This document shows, in pieces, positions 37,547 to 47,335 of a stretch of 64,000 nt of DNA. Positions within the stretch are counted from its first letter, which is position 1; every line of letters begins with the position of its first letter. Source of the DNA: Bradyrhizobium sp. 186 (GTDB taxonomy: Bacteria > Pseudomonadota > Alphaproteobacteria > Rhizobiales > Xanthobacteraceae); assembly GCF_023101685.1 (NCBI RefSeq), contig NZ_CP082164.1:5704001-5768000 (forward strand). The letters are read 5' to 3'. The notes below the pieces were generated by a model. The model ran no database searches. It was not told the DNA's origin and saw only the letters and a program-made list of their open reading frames with translations. Position numbers and translations under genes: made by a program.

Positions 37547-38819
37547 ACCGCAGCGCTTCGACAGGATCGAGGCGCGCGGCGCGCCACGACGGATACAGCG
37601 TCGCAAGGAACGACAGCGTCAGCGCCATGATGACGACAGCCGTGGTCTCGCCGACGTCGATCTCGGCGGGCAGCTTCGAGAGGAAGTAGAGTTCCGGCGA
37701 AAACAGCTCGGTGCTGGTGAGCCAGGACAGGAATTGCCGGATCGATTCGATGTTGAGGCAGATCACGAGGCCGACGAAGAAACCGACCAGCGTGCCGACC
37801 ACGCCGATCGAAGCACCCGTGATCAGGAAGATCCGCATGATCGAGCCTTGCGAGGCGCCCATCGTGCGCAGGATCGCAATGTCGCTGCCCTTGTCCTTCA
37901 CCAGCATGATCAGGCCGGACACGATGTTCAGCGCCGCGACCAGCACGATCATGGTCAGGATCAGGAACATCACGTTGCGCTCGACCTGGAGCGCGTTGAA
38001 GAAGGTCGAGTTGCGCTGCCGCCAGTCGACCAGGAAGACCGGGCGGCCCGCGGCCTCCGTCACCGCCTTGCGGAACGCGTCGATGCGGTCGGGATTGGTG
38101 GTGAACACCTCGATCGAGGTGACGTCGCTGCTGCGGTTGAAATAGGCCTGCGCTTCGGCAAGCGGCATGAACACGAAGCCGAGATCATACTCGGACATGC
38201 CGATCTCGAACACCGCGACGATCTTGTAGGGCTTGATGCGCGGCGTCGTGCCCATCGGGGTGACCGCGCCCTTCGGCGCCACCAGCGTCACGCTGTCGCC
38301 GGCATGCAGCGACAATTGGTCGGCCAGACGGCGGCCGATCGCGACTCCCTGCCCGTCGTCGAAGCCTTCGAGCGAGCCCTGCTTGATGTTCTTGGCAATC
38401 GAGGTGAGGTTGTTCAGATCATCGGCACGGATGCCGCGCACCAGCACGCCCGAGGCATTCCACGGCGAGGACGCCAACGCCTGGCCGTCGACCACGGGGG
38501 CTGCGAGCCGGACGCCCTGGACCTGGCTGATGCGCTCGGCCACGTCCTTCCAGTCGGTCAGCGGCGATTCCAGCGGCTGGACCAGGATATGGCCGTTGAG
38601 GCCCAAAATCTTGTCGAGCAGCTCTTTGCGGAAGCCGTTCATCACGGCCATCACAATGATCAGCGTCGCCACACCCAGCATGATGCCGAGGAAGGAGAAC
38701 CCGGCGATCACCGAGATGAATCCCTCCTTGCGGCGCGCCCGTAAGTAACGCGCCGACAGCATCCACTCGAATGGCGCAAAAGGCGCGGTTTTCGCGGTTT
38801 CGGTCATGGTCTCATCCAT
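37539..38819 (-). CDS. lolC: Lipoprotein-releasing ABC transporter permease LolC/LolE
   Basis: A 426-residue FtsX/MacB-type permease. One N-terminal helix follows [20 protein letters not shown] (the conserved RYLRARR motif). A large periplasmic domain (residues about 60-265) comes next, then three C-terminal helices with [20 protein letters not shown] and [17 protein letters not shown] single permease gene serves as both LolC and LolE in many alphaproteobacteria. ATG 38819 is chosen; it lies 73 bases after proS. Confidence 0.95.
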   Translation of the reverse strand: MDETMTETAKTAPFAPFEWMLSARYLRARRKEGFISVIAGFSFLGIMLGVATLIIVMAVMNGFRKELLDKILGLNGHILVQPLESPLTDWKDVAERISQVQGVRLAAPVVDGQALASSPWNASGVLVRGIRADDLNNLTSIAKNIKQGSLEGFDDGQGVAIGRRLADQLSLHAGDSVTLVAPKGAVTPMGTTPRIKPYKIVAVFEIGMSEYDLGFVFMPLAEAQAYFNRSSDVTSIEVFTTNPDRIDAFRKAVTEAAGRPVFLVDWRQRNSTFFNALQVERNVMFLILTMIVLVAALNIVSGLIMLVKDKGSDIAILRTMGASQGSIMRIFLITGASIGVVGTLVGFFVGLVICLNIESIRQFLSWLTSTELFSPELYFLSKLPAEIDVGETTAVVIMALTLSFLATLYPSWRAARLDPVEALRYE

Positions 38820-38892
38820 CGCTCGATAGTCCCATGATTCGGGGTCAAATGTGGCCGGATTGGCGGCCTCAACATCGCGCGATGAACAATAT

Positions 38893-40212
38893 TCAGCCGA
38901 CCAGGCGAGCAACCGCGTCCGCCGGCGACATCGTCTCCCGCGCGCCGTCACTGCGCCGCTTGATCTCGACCTTGCCGTCGGCAAGCCCCTTCGGCCCGAT
39001 CATGATTTGCCAGGGGATGCCGATCAGGTCGGCGGCGGCGAATTTGGCGCCGGCGCGCTGGTCGGTGTCGTCGTAGAGCACGTCGACGCCCTTGGCGCTG
39101 AGCTCGGCATAAAGCTTCTCGCAGGCCGCATCGACCGCGGCGTCGCCCTGCTTGAGGTTCAGCACCACGGCCCGGAACGGGGCGACCGCCTCCGGCCATT
39201 TGATGCCGGCATCGTCATGGCAGGCCTCGATGATGGCGCCAAGCAGACGCGAGACCCCGACGCCATAGGAGCCGCCATGGATCGGCACGTCGATGCCATC
39301 AGGCCCGGCCACCAGCGCCTTCATGGCGTCAGAATATTTCGTGCCGAAATAGAAGATCTGGCCGACCTCGATGCCGCGGGTATTCACCCGCTTGTCCGCG
39401 GGCACTTCCTGCTCGAAGCGCGCGGCGTCGTGAACGTCCTCGGTGGCGGCGTAGACCGACGTCCACTGCTTGATGATCGGCGTCAGATCGCCCTCATAAT
39501 CGACGTCCTCGCCCGGTACCGGCAGATCCAGCACGTCGCGATTGATGAAGACGCCGGATTCGCCGGTTTCGGCAAGCACGATGAACTCGTGGCTGAGATC
39601 GCCGCCGATCGGGCCGGTCTCGGCGCGCATCGGGATCGCCTTGAGCCCCATCCGCGCGAAGGTGCGCAGATAGGCGACGAACATCTTGTTGTAGGCGACC
39701 CGCGCCGCCGCCTCGTTGAGATCGAAGGAATAGGCATCCTTCATCAGGAACTCGCGGCCGCGCATCACGCCGAAGCGCGGACGCTGCTCGTCGCGGAATT
39801 TCCATTGGATGTGATAGAGATTGAGCGGCAGGTTCTTGTAGGACTTCACGTAGGCGCGGAAGATCTCGGTGATCATTTCCTCGTTGGTCGGCCCATACAG
39901 AAGCTCGCGCTTGTGACGGTCGGCGATGCGCAGCATCTCCGGGCCGTAGGCGTCGTAGCGGCCGCTCTCGCGCCAGAGATCGGCAAGCTGGAGCGTCGGC
40001 ATCAGCAGCTCAAGCGCGCCGGAGCGGTCCTGCTCCTCGCGCACGATCTGCTCGATCTTCTTCAGCACGCGAAAGCCGAGCGGCAGCCACGCATAGATGC
40101 CGGCAGCTTCCTGCCGGATCATGCCGGCGCGCAGCATCAGGCGATGCGAAACGATCTCCGCCTCTTTCGGATTTTCCTTCAGGATGGGCAGAAAGAACCG
40201 CGACAACCGCAT
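38893..40212 (-). CDS. proS: Prolyl-tRNA synthetase
   Basis: Class II aminoacyl-tRNA synthetase charging tRNA-Pro. At 439 residues it is the short bacterial type without the editing insertion, which is the form usual in Rhizobiales. Motif 2 ([20 protein letters not shown]), motif 3 ([18 protein letters not shown]) and the C-terminal anticodon-binding domain are visible. It is first in a proS-lolC-lolD operon. Confidence 0.97.
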   Translation of the reverse strand: MRLSRFFLPILKENPKEAEIVSHRLMLRAGMIRQEAAGIYAWLPLGFRVLKKIEQIVREEQDRSGALELLMPTLQLADLWRESGRYDAYGPEMLRIADRHKRELLYGPTNEEMITEIFRAYVKSYKNLPLNLYHIQWKFRDEQRPRFGVMRGREFLMKDAYSFDLNEAAARVAYNKMFVAYLRTFARMGLKAIPMRAETGPIGGDLSHEFIVLAETGESGVFINRDVLDLPVPGEDVDYEGDLTPIIKQWTSVYAATEDVHDAARFEQEVPADKRVNTRGIEVGQIFYFGTKYSDAMKALVAGPDGIDVPIHGGSYGVGVSRLLGAIIEACHDDAGIKWPEAVAPFRAVVLNLKQGDAAVDAACEKLYAELSAKGVDVLYDDTDQRAGAKFAAADLIGIPWQIMIGPKGLADGKVEIKRRSDGARETMSPADAVARLVG

Positions 40213-40366
40213 GGCATTACTCGAAGAATCAGCGACGGCTTGCAGTGAAACCGGATTGGGAGCGAAAACACAAGACCGGGAGTGAGGAAAAGCCGCTAAG
40301 GCGGCGGAATTCCTGTCATTTTTCCGTCGACTTCAGGTTCAGCTTGAGCTGCCGGCCGAGGCGGAT

Positions 40367-41929
40367 TTAGGGCGGCGCCACATCAAGTTCATCCTCCAGC
40401 GTGATCTTCTCGAAGTCGGTCACCAGCGCGTCGACGCGCATGTGCCAGCGACCGGCAAAAGGAAGCTCGACCTTGCGAACATGCCAGTAGCCGTCGGGCC
40501 CGAGCTCCGCGGCGCGCTCCATCGGCTCGATGCCGCGCTCGGGCAGGCTCAGGGTCAGCGTCGCCTCCTTGGCCGTCAGCGGCGTCGCCTCGCCGGTCAT
40601 GAGCTGGAGCACGAAGTCGTCGACACCAGCTTTGCCCGGCAAGACCAGGACCTGGAACATAGCCTTGTCGGTGTGGATGTGGATCGCCAGCGGCGTCTCC
40701 GGAACGATGGTCCGCGGCGGCGGCGTAAAGCGCCAGCCGGAGACGACGGCGAAGATGCCGAGAGCGATCGCGCATTCCAGCAGGATCGAGCGCTTCAACG
40801 CGGTCGCGGCCTTCGGATTCCGCGCCAGGGCCGGTGTCAGGCGGAAGCGATTGAGCCCGGCAAGCGCCAGCAGCACGACGACCAGCACAAGCTTGATCGA
40901 GAGGATGAGGCCGTAGCGGGTCTCGACCAGCGCAGACAATTTTTCGAGCTGGACGATCGCGAGCGCAAGACCGGTCAACGCCAACATAGCGATCGCTGGC
41001 ACGGCGACGCGGGAGAAGCGGTTCACAACCGGCAACGCTGCCGCCGTCGGCTTTGACACCAGCGCAACAAGCGGCGCCAGGGCGCCTATCCAGAAGGCCA
41101 CGCCGAGGCCGTGCAGAAAGATCGCAGGCCGCGTCAACGCCTCGGGCGGCGCCGTTGCGGCGTGCCCGGTCATCGCGAGCGACAGGCCGACGCCGACGAA
41201 AGCGATAGCGGCAAAAGCGCGCGCGTACCAGTCGCTGCGCAGCGCCATCAGCCCGCACAGCATCGTGGCGATGGCAACCAGCAAGGCGGGGCCGGCGCTG
41301 GTCGCGAACGCCACCTTCCAGGGGGCAATGGTCACGAGAGCCGCTGGCGAAAGACCGAGGAGATCGAGGCCCAGCATGCCAAGCGAGGCAATGGCGCTCG
41401 GAAGGCCGATCGCGAGCGCCACGCGTGGGACGGTCATGCCCGTCATCGACCATGCAATCCAGCGCGCAAAGAACACGCCGCCGACGCCGACAAAGAGCCC
41501 GAGATAGAGACCGATCCGCGCAAGCCAGATCAGCGCGTTCAGTCCGCCGTCCGCATTTCCGGGAGGTTGCGTCGCCGTCGGCATGCCGATCGAAAAGATC
41601 ACTGATCCCCCGACGGGATGGCCGTCCTGCGAGATCACGCGATAGCTCACGACCGCCGTGCCTTGCGGCAGGTCCGGCGGCACCGCGACCGAGACGGTCT
41701 CGCCCGATGCGCTGACGGCCGCATCGTCACGCACCCTGCCCGCACCGTCGATCAGCCGGATCGCGCCCGGCGTCACCGCCTCGTTGAAGTGCAGCACTAC
41801 CGCCTTCGGCGCAGTCGCAAGCAAGCTGCCGCTCGCCGGCTCGACCGAGGTCAGCGCCGCATGCGCCGCCGCGCCGGTCGCGAAGCCGACAACGAGGAGC
41901 AGCGTCGCGAGCGCGGCGAGCAGGCGCAT
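40367..41929 (-). CDS. CopC-CopD fusion, copper transport protein (YcnJ-like)
   Basis: A 520-residue protein. A signal peptide is followed by a CopC domain whose N-terminal His23 (AAAHAALTSVEPASG) and the QDGHPVGG segment (Asp102, His104) are the expected Cu(II) ligands. About eight transmembrane helices of a CopD domain follow (residues 145-400), and a C-terminal YtkA-like domain (from about residue 420) contains RWHMRVDALVTDFEK. Such YcnJ-type proteins are linked to copper uptake. It is the last gene of the DUF2946/TonB-receptor module, and its ATG overlaps the ycnI stop (TGATG). Confidence 0.92.
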   Translation of the reverse strand: MRLLAALATLLLVVGFATGAAAHAALTSVEPASGSLLATAPKAVVLHFNEAVTPGAIRLIDGAGRVRDDAAVSASGETVSVAVPPDLPQGTAVVSYRVISQDGHPVGGSVIFSIGMPTATQPPGNADGGLNALIWLARIGLYLGLFVGVGGVFFARWIAWSMTGMTVPRVALAIGLPSAIASLGMLGLDLLGLSPAALVTIAPWKVAFATSAGPALLVAIATMLCGLMALRSDWYARAFAAIAFVGVGLSLAMTGHAATAPPEALTRPAIFLHGLGVAFWIGALAPLVALVSKPTAAALPVVNRFSRVAVPAIAMLALTGLALAIVQLEKLSALVETRYGLILSIKLVLVVVLLALAGLNRFRLTPALARNPKAATALKRSILLECAIALGIFAVVSGWRFTPPPRTIVPETPLAIHIHTDKAMFQVLVLPGKAGVDDFVLQLMTGEATPLTAKEATLTLSLPERGIEPMERAAELGPDGYWHVRKVELPFAGRWHMRVDALVTDFEKITLEDELDVAPP

Positions 41930-42447
41930 CAGGGTTTTGGCAACAGCTTCACGGCCGGTGCCGGCGCCTTGCCCTCACGCGAATGCCCGGCCCCTTCCGC
42001 CGGGATTTCGATCCAGCGGCTGACGCCGGTCTCGCACTCCTGGACGACGGGGAAATACAGGGTCGCGTTCGGTTTGAGCGAGTCGGTCAGGACGGTATGC
42101 ATGACGAATTCGTCGTAGTTCTTATCCGGCAGCTTGCCGCCGGACCACGTCACCTCCTTGACGCCGGAGGCGAGTTTGTTGCCGTGATAGTCGTATTCGC
42201 TGGCATATTTGCCCTCGACGACATCGACGTTCCAGCCCGCCTTCGGCATCGGCTTTACCGCGATCACGCCCTCCGGAATCTGCACACGGATCTTCACCGT
42301 GGGCGAGCCCGCGCAGCCGTGCGGCACGGCGAAGACGGCCTTGTAGGATCCACCGACCGTGGCCTGTTTGCTCTCGAGGAAGACGTGCGCACTCGCCGGC
42401 GTTGCCGCAAGTACGCCCAGAACAATAAGCCAGGATGTCTTTGCCAT
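41929..42447 (-). CDS. YcnI family copper-binding protein (DUF1775)
   Basis: A 172-residue exported protein. The signal peptide ends at TPASA, so the mature protein begins with HVFLESKQATVGGSYKAVF; the N-terminal His is the copper ligand in YcnI proteins. The domain's conserved segments VPHGCAGSPTVKIRVQIPEG and LPDKNYDEFVMHTVL are present. A proline-rich tail follows. GGGAGA precedes ATG 42447. It lies between the PCu(A)C and CopC-CopD genes, a recurrent copper arrangement. Confidence 0.92.
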   Translation of the reverse strand: MAKTSWLIVLGVLAATPASAHVFLESKQATVGGSYKAVFAVPHGCAGSPTVKIRVQIPEGVIAVKPMPKAGWNVDVVEGKYASEYDYHGNKLASGVKEVTWSGGKLPDKNYDEFVMHTVLTDSLKPNATLYFPVVQECETGVSRWIEIPAEGAGHSREGKAPAPAVKLLPKP

Positions 42448-42479
42448 GTTTGGTCTCCCGGAAGTCCAGATCATGCTCG

Positions 42480-43010
42480 TCACATCTTCATTCCCGAATG
42501 ATCCGGCATTTTCTTCATGTCCATGTGGCCGGAATGGCCAGCATCGCCGGGTGCCTGCGCGCCGACGCCCTGGACATCGAGGGAGACGGCGACCTTGCCG
42601 GCCTTCTCGAACTGCAGCGTCACCGGCACCTTGTCACCCTGCTTGAAGGCGCCCTTCAACTCCTGGAGCATCAGATGGTAGCCGCCGGGGGCGAACTTCA
42701 CCGTCTTGCCCGGATCGATCACGAGGCCCTTGTCGAGCAGGCGCATCTTCATCACGCCGTTGTCCATCGCCATCTCATGGACCTCAGCCTTGCCAGCGAT
42801 TTCAGCCGAAACCGCGATCAGCCTGTCCGGCGCCGTCCCCTTGTTCTCGATGGTGAGATAGCCGCCGGCGACCTTCGCGCCGCCCGGCGTCGCCCGGCTC
42901 CAGGCCTGCGAGATGACGAGGTCGCCGGCCTTGATTTCATCGGCCTGTGCGACGGCGCAGCCGCTCAGCAGCAGCGAAATCGTGAGGAGGGTCTGCTTGA
43001 TTTTTTTCAT
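42480..43010 (-). CDS. PCu(A)C periplasmic copper chaperone
   Basis: A 176-residue exported chaperone that delivers Cu(I), classically for CuA site assembly in cytochrome oxidase. The signal peptide carries a lipobox-like LLSGC at residues 14-18. The copper motif is clear: His followed ten residues later by Met (VHEMAMDNGVMKM), and then GGYHLML. The tail GHSGHMDMKKMPDHSGMKM is extra and rich in His and Met, likely adding copper sites. ATG 43010 directly precedes MKKIKQTLL. Confidence 0.94.
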   Translation of the reverse strand: MKKIKQTLLTISLLLSGCAVAQADEIKAGDLVISQAWSRATPGGAKVAGGYLTIENKGTAPDRLIAVSAEIAGKAEVHEMAMDNGVMKMRLLDKGLVIDPGKTVKFAPGGYHLMLQELKGAFKQGDKVPVTLQFEKAGKVAVSLDVQGVGAQAPGDAGHSGHMDMKKMPDHSGMKM

Positions 43011-43149
43011 GTTGATTGCCTCTTTGATGATTAATCGGACCGAGAATGGCCCTGCATTTTTCCACGATGACCTTCGCTCGCCATTAGCATCGACCTTCGG
43101 AACGCCGGCCTGCCGTGGACCCGGCATGGACCCAAATGCCACTCGCACG

Positions 43150-45366
43150 TCACCATCGATACCTCATCCCGACGTACACTGCTCTTCCCGAACCCGGCTC
43201 AAACAGAGCTGACGTCGCCGTCGCCCGATCGATGATGCTCGCGCTGGCTATGTAGGACTTGTTGGTGAGATTGCGTCCCTCGATGTAGGCGGACAACGGG
43301 CCGCCGTTGTCGAAGCCCGCCTTCAATCCCAACAGCGCGTAGGGCTCTGTCATCAGTGTGTTCATGCTATCGACAAAATAGGCCTGTGGCACCCATTCGA
43401 TATTGGGTCCAAAGTAGAGACCGGTTGGGTGCTTGTAGAGGAGCTCCGCGCGCAGGTAGTGACGTGGGGCTCCCGGCAATTGATTGTTCCCGAAGGTCGG
43501 ATCGTTGTCGAAGCGGAAGTCGTTGAAGGTGTAGGCGACATTGAGCCAGATCTTGTCCGGCGCGGAGCCATTGACGAAGATGTCACGAAAAATTGCCGCG
43601 CCCGCACCGGCCTCGATGCCTTGGTGGATGGTGCGGTCCGCATTGGTCACGTTGCAATTGCCGAAAGCGCTATAGAGGCATTGCAGTTCGTCGCGAATGT
43701 TGGCTCGATAGGCCGTCATCTCTCAGGCGTAATCCGGCCGTTTCATGCGCGTTCCGATTTCGTATGTAGTTGCAATCTGGGGGCGGATGCTGGTGAACGG
43801 GATGGTCGGAATGCCGGGACCAATCGCGCTTTCGCCGAAGCTTGGCACCTCAGCGCTCCGCGAGACATTGGCGAAGGCCTGCCAGGTCGGATCGATTTGC
43901 CACAAGAGACCGCCTTTCGGCGACCATAGGTTAAAGCGCGTTGTCCCCGATTGATCCCCATCGCTGAGGAAACGATCCTGCCGATTGCGGGTCGCGTACA
44001 GAAATTGCGTGCCGCCGATCACGGCAACGTTCGGAAGGAAGTAGAAGCTGTCTTCGATATAGGCGGAGGTATTCTCGGACCGATCAAGCGAGGAAGAAAG
44101 CAGTGCGCCCTTCTGCCCGGCAATATTGGCGAACTGCTGGTTGTCGATGCTGCCGTTCAGCACGTAGATGCCCGCGACCAACCTATTGCGGAAGCCACCG
44201 ATGATGCGGTCATCCGTGACCTTCGCGAACCCTCCATAGTCCTTGTAACGATAGTCCAGCCACTGGAAAATCGGATGCATCAAATGACGATCGACGCCGA
44301 AGGCGCCGAATTCGACTTTGGTGTCATCAAAACGGACGGTCGTCTTGTTGGCGAGCCTGACAGTATCAATATTGCGCTGCTGATCCATCGCAACATTGGC
44401 CGGAGCGGCGGCTTCCGGGTTGGACAAAGCGGACGTCCTGGTCACGGTACCTGGGATTCGCTGCCGCACTTCGTTGGCATTGAGGTAGAACCGTGTCTCG
44501 ACATCCGGAGAGAACTGATAGCCGACATTGCCGCTCAAACGGTTGCTGGAGCCGGAGCTGTGATCGCGAAATCCGTCTGCGGCCTGTGTGGAAGCGGTAA
44601 CGAAACCGTCCCATGGCCCGTCGACGCCTCCTGCGTTCGCCTGAAGCCGTTTGAAGCCGAAACCTCCGACGTCTAACGACACGCCATTCGGAAACGAGTC
44701 ACGGCCGCTGGGGGTCACGAAGTTGATCGCGCCCCCCAGCGAATTCGCGCCGAACTGAAGCGCATTGCCGCCCTTGTAGACTTCGACATATTTGTAGGCG
44801 CTCGGATCGATCTCCTGGAAATCGCCGTAGCCATCCGCAGTATTGATCGGAATGCCGTCCATATAAAGCTGCACGCCGCGCAGATGAAAATTGCGCGACA
44901 GGCCCGACCCGCGAATCGAAAGACGAGTGTCGTCGCCCCACTTAGGCTGGGCGTACACGCCCGGCACATAATCCAGAACATTCTTGATCGTATTGGACGG
45001 CGTCGAATTCCTGTACGCCTCGGCCGAGACTAGTGCCACGCCGCCCGGAGTCTGGTTAATTTCTGCCAGCGCTTGCTGCGCAGTCAGAACCGTCAGGGCA
45101 CCGGGGATCCTGGTGCCCTGCTCGCTCCCGGTTTGCTGCGGCGGCGTAGCCGTTAGCGCGCTTCGCGTGACGCGCGCCGATCGCACAGCGTTGCGCGGCG
45201 GTCGGGCCGCCGGCGCACGCTTCTCCTGCGGCGCCACAACAGTAATTGGCGGAAGCTCCATGCGACCGACTTGGGCGAGTGCAGCATGTGGAAGGGGCAG
45301 AATCGATACGGAGGCGATCAGCATTTCGCGCGCGCGCGCAGTCCGCAAGAAACGAAGACAAAGCAT
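43150..45366 (-). pseudogene. TonB-dependent receptor interrupted by one in-frame TGA
   Basis: An outer-membrane TonB-dependent receptor of 738 codons. It has a signal peptide, a TonB box (ITVVA, residues 41-45), a plug domain (IKNVLDYVPGVYAQPKWGDD, LSIRGSGLSRNFHLRGVQLY) and a 22-strand barrel ending VYVGMRYRW. Codon 548 (43725-43723) is TGA. The reading frame is otherwise continuous through it (RPDYA, stop, EMTAYRANIRDELQC), where relatives usually have Trp, so a TGG-to-TGA change explains it. The barrel lacks its last 190 residues unless the stop is read through or is a sequencing error. ATG 45366 follows AGGA with 8-base spacing. It is directly downstream of a DUF2946 gene and upstream of copper genes, so copper import is the likely original role (inference). 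Confidence 0.88.
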
Positions 45367-45462
45367 GGAATAATTCCTGACGCCGGCAAGCCAGCCGGTC
45401 CATTGCACAGCGCTCGTGATGCGGCAGCGAGCTGCACCAAGGGCCCCGAGTTTGACGCAAGA

Positions 45463-45849
45463 TCAGGAAAAGCGAGGAGGCCCGCGTGCCTGGGCGCCTG
45501 AACCCCTCTGGACGGCGGCTACAGATACATCCGCGTCGTGCCACACCACGCGTTCGGCGTGGCGAAAGGGAACGGAGAGCGCGGCCTGCGGCGGCGAATC
45601 GAAAGACGCGTTGGCCTGTGCCAGGCAACACAGGGCGCACGCACCGGCATGCGCGGTCGGCGAGCCTGTCGGATCGTTCGGACCGCCCTGCTCGCTGGCG
45701 CTGTGGCAGATGACGGCGGTCTGGAGCGGATCGGCAACGGCCTGCCCTGCCGCCAGGCAGGCGGCAATCGGCGCCAGCACCTGCATCGCCAGCGCGAGCA
45801 GGACGATGGGTAGGAATTTTTGCAGCCGTGCGCGCATTCGCCGAGCCAT
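45463..45849 (-). CDS. DUF2946 protein, probable copper-responsive leader (CruR/CutF-like)
   Basis: A 128-residue exported protein. A basic N terminus precedes one hydrophobic segment (FLPIVLLALAMQVLAPIAAC). Cys48-His49 (VICHS) and Cys71, Cys74, Cys75 (CALCC) could bind copper, and the C terminus ends RGPPRFS. DUF2946 proteins upstream of TonB-receptor or copper-oxidase genes are known in Bordetella (CruR) and Rhodobacter (CutF) as copper sensors acting while being translated and exported. Here the next gene is also a TonB-dependent receptor. The 96 bases between them contain short hairpins, including GGAATTATTCC over the receptor's ribosome-binding site. The regulatory role is inference. Confidence 0.85.
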   Translation of the reverse strand: MARRMRARLQKFLPIVLLALAMQVLAPIAACLAAGQAVADPLQTAVICHSASEQGGPNDPTGSPTAHAGACALCCLAQANASFDSPPQAALSVPFRHAERVVWHDADVSVAAVQRGSGAQARGPPRFS

Positions 45850-45873
45850 TCGTTCGTCTGCTAACTAAACACC
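45685..45873. repeat. Direct repeat, copy 1 (5' end of DUF2946 gene)
   Basis: 189 bases identical to 48611-48799 at 185 positions without gaps. It covers codons 1-55 of the DUF2946 gene and 24 bases before its start codon. Similarity stops sharply where the two proteins diverge. Confidence 0.93.
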
Positions 45874-46030
45874 AAGTGGGAGCAGAGTCGATATCGCATC
45901 TTCGTCCTGATTTGCATTAGAACAACTTGCTCGGAAGAGGCTATTCTCCAGGCTTGCGAGCCGAGCCGCCCATGGTCGGTCCGGCGCCGTCCCCGCGTTC
46001 TGCATTGGCACGCTCTTCTTTGCCATTGCT

Positions 46031-46963
46031 TCACATCACGAGGTGGATGGCGGGGTGCAGCGTTCCCAGCAGACCGACAATGGCGAAGATGGCAAGACCA
46101 AGGACCAGCTCGATGGAGCTGTTGCGCGCGAGCCATCGCAACCCGCCCGCGCCGGGCCGTGCGAGCCGGGGCACCAACAACAGCCGGTTGATCGTTGCGA
46201 GCGCCAGCATGACCGCAAACAGAGCGAGCTTGAGCAGCAGCAGATGTCCATAGCTGGTGATGATCAGCGCGCGAAAGGAGCCGACCAGGATGGCGGCATT
46301 GATCAAACCCGAGAGCATAAGTGCCGTCACGCTGATGATGCCCAGCGTCGAGAACCGCCGTACCGTATCGGCGGCGAGCAATATAGCGTGGTTCCGGCGG
46401 GCCGCGACCAACAGCAAAATCAGCGGCACCAGACCGCCGAGCCATGCCGAGGCGGCGATCAGATGGAGCGCATCCGCCACGAGGTGCAAATAGCCCGTTG
46501 CGCCGACCGTCGCGCCGGCATGCCCAGTCCAGGCAAGGCTTGCGGAAAACGCGAACGATGCCATCAATCCAAGCCATTGTGCGATCGCTGCGCGGTCAAA
46601 GGCCAAACAAGCAGCGACGCAGATTGCTAAGCCTGCCCGGACGATCATCACTTCGCCGAACTGAGTTTCGTTGACGACTGTCGACAGCACATCCGCAGTC
46701 AGTGCGTCGTGGAGTGGCAATCCACTCATTGAAGCGGACTGAAGCAACAGCCAGACCGCGCCGGAAATCGCGGCAATGGCGAGACCGAAGTACGAGACCC
46801 GTTGCGCTTGGGTGCGAAACACGGCTGCCAAGGTCGCTTCGGGGTGCAAAACGGGCTCGGCGACTACAGTACGAAAAAGCATGTTTCCGGCCGTGATCGC
46901 TGTTGCCGCGAAATGCACAGCACGCGTCGCAACCAAGGGCACCCCAACTGCGGACCAATCCAT
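46031..46963 (-). CDS. copD: Copper homeostasis membrane protein CopD
   Basis: A 310-residue polytopic membrane protein of the CopD/PcoD family with about eight helices. Conserved segments include TGHAGATVGATGYLHLVADA, followed by LHLIAASAWLGGLVPL, with the histidines expected on the helices, and KLALFAVMLALATINRLLLV. It lies 12 bases downstream of copC. ATG 46963 is chosen; a TTG three codons upstream is possible. It probably acts with CopC to move copper into the cytoplasm (known role of the family). Confidence 0.92.
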   Translation of the reverse strand: MDWSAVGVPLVATRAVHFAATAITAGNMLFRTVVAEPVLHPEATLAAVFRTQAQRVSYFGLAIAAISGAVWLLLQSASMSGLPLHDALTADVLSTVVNETQFGEVMIVRAGLAICVAACLAFDRAAIAQWLGLMASFAFSASLAWTGHAGATVGATGYLHLVADALHLIAASAWLGGLVPLILLLVAARRNHAILLAADTVRRFSTLGIISVTALMLSGLINAAILVGSFRALIITSYGHLLLLKLALFAVMLALATINRLLLVPRLARPGAGGLRWLARNSSIELVLGLAIFAIVGLLGTLHPAIHLVM

Positions 46964-46975
46964 CGGTGGCAACGC

Positions 46976-47332
46976 CTAAGGACCGACCTGGAACGTGAAG
47001 CTCCCATCGGTGGTATGCGTATCCACCGACAATACGCGCCAGTTCACGTGGTAGGTGCCGGCGCCGCCGCCTTTCAGCGAGACCGACATCTGGTCACCGC
47101 TGACGCGCGCCTTGCCGGCATCGACGCGTTGCCCCGACGGGCCCGTCACTGTGATCGAACTGAACGCTGCCTCCAGTTTCTGCGTGAACCAGAGTGTCAC
47201 CTCACGCGGAGGATTTCCGACCTTGTTACCGACACGCGGTTCGGCATGGTCGAGAAAAGCGTGAGCGCATGCATCGCCGGCCGACAGGGAAGCCAGGAGC
47301 AGCAGCATCAGACCCGGAATTAAGCGCGGCAT
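46976..47332 (-). CDS. copC: Periplasmic copper-binding protein CopC
   Basis: A 118-residue single-domain CopC with a signal peptide. The mature N terminus begins at His24 (AHAFLDHAEPRVG). Asp104 and His106 (LSVDTHTTDG) complete the Cu(II) site seen in CopC proteins. The end SFTFQVGP is typical. It lies 3 bases downstream of the outer-membrane protein gene and is followed by copD, forming one operon. Confidence 0.94.
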   Translation of the reverse strand: MPRLIPGLMLLLLASLSAGDACAHAFLDHAEPRVGNKVGNPPREVTLWFTQKLEAAFSSITVTGPSGQRVDAGKARVSGDQMSVSLKGGGAGTYHVNWRVLSVDTHTTDGSFTFQVGP

Positions 47333-47335
47333 GGA

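Noticed and set aside
45874..46030. Iron-control (ICE/Fur) box before the DUF2946-receptor module
   Set aside because: A partial GCATTAGAAC motif is visible, but no full palindrome; not enough to call an operator.
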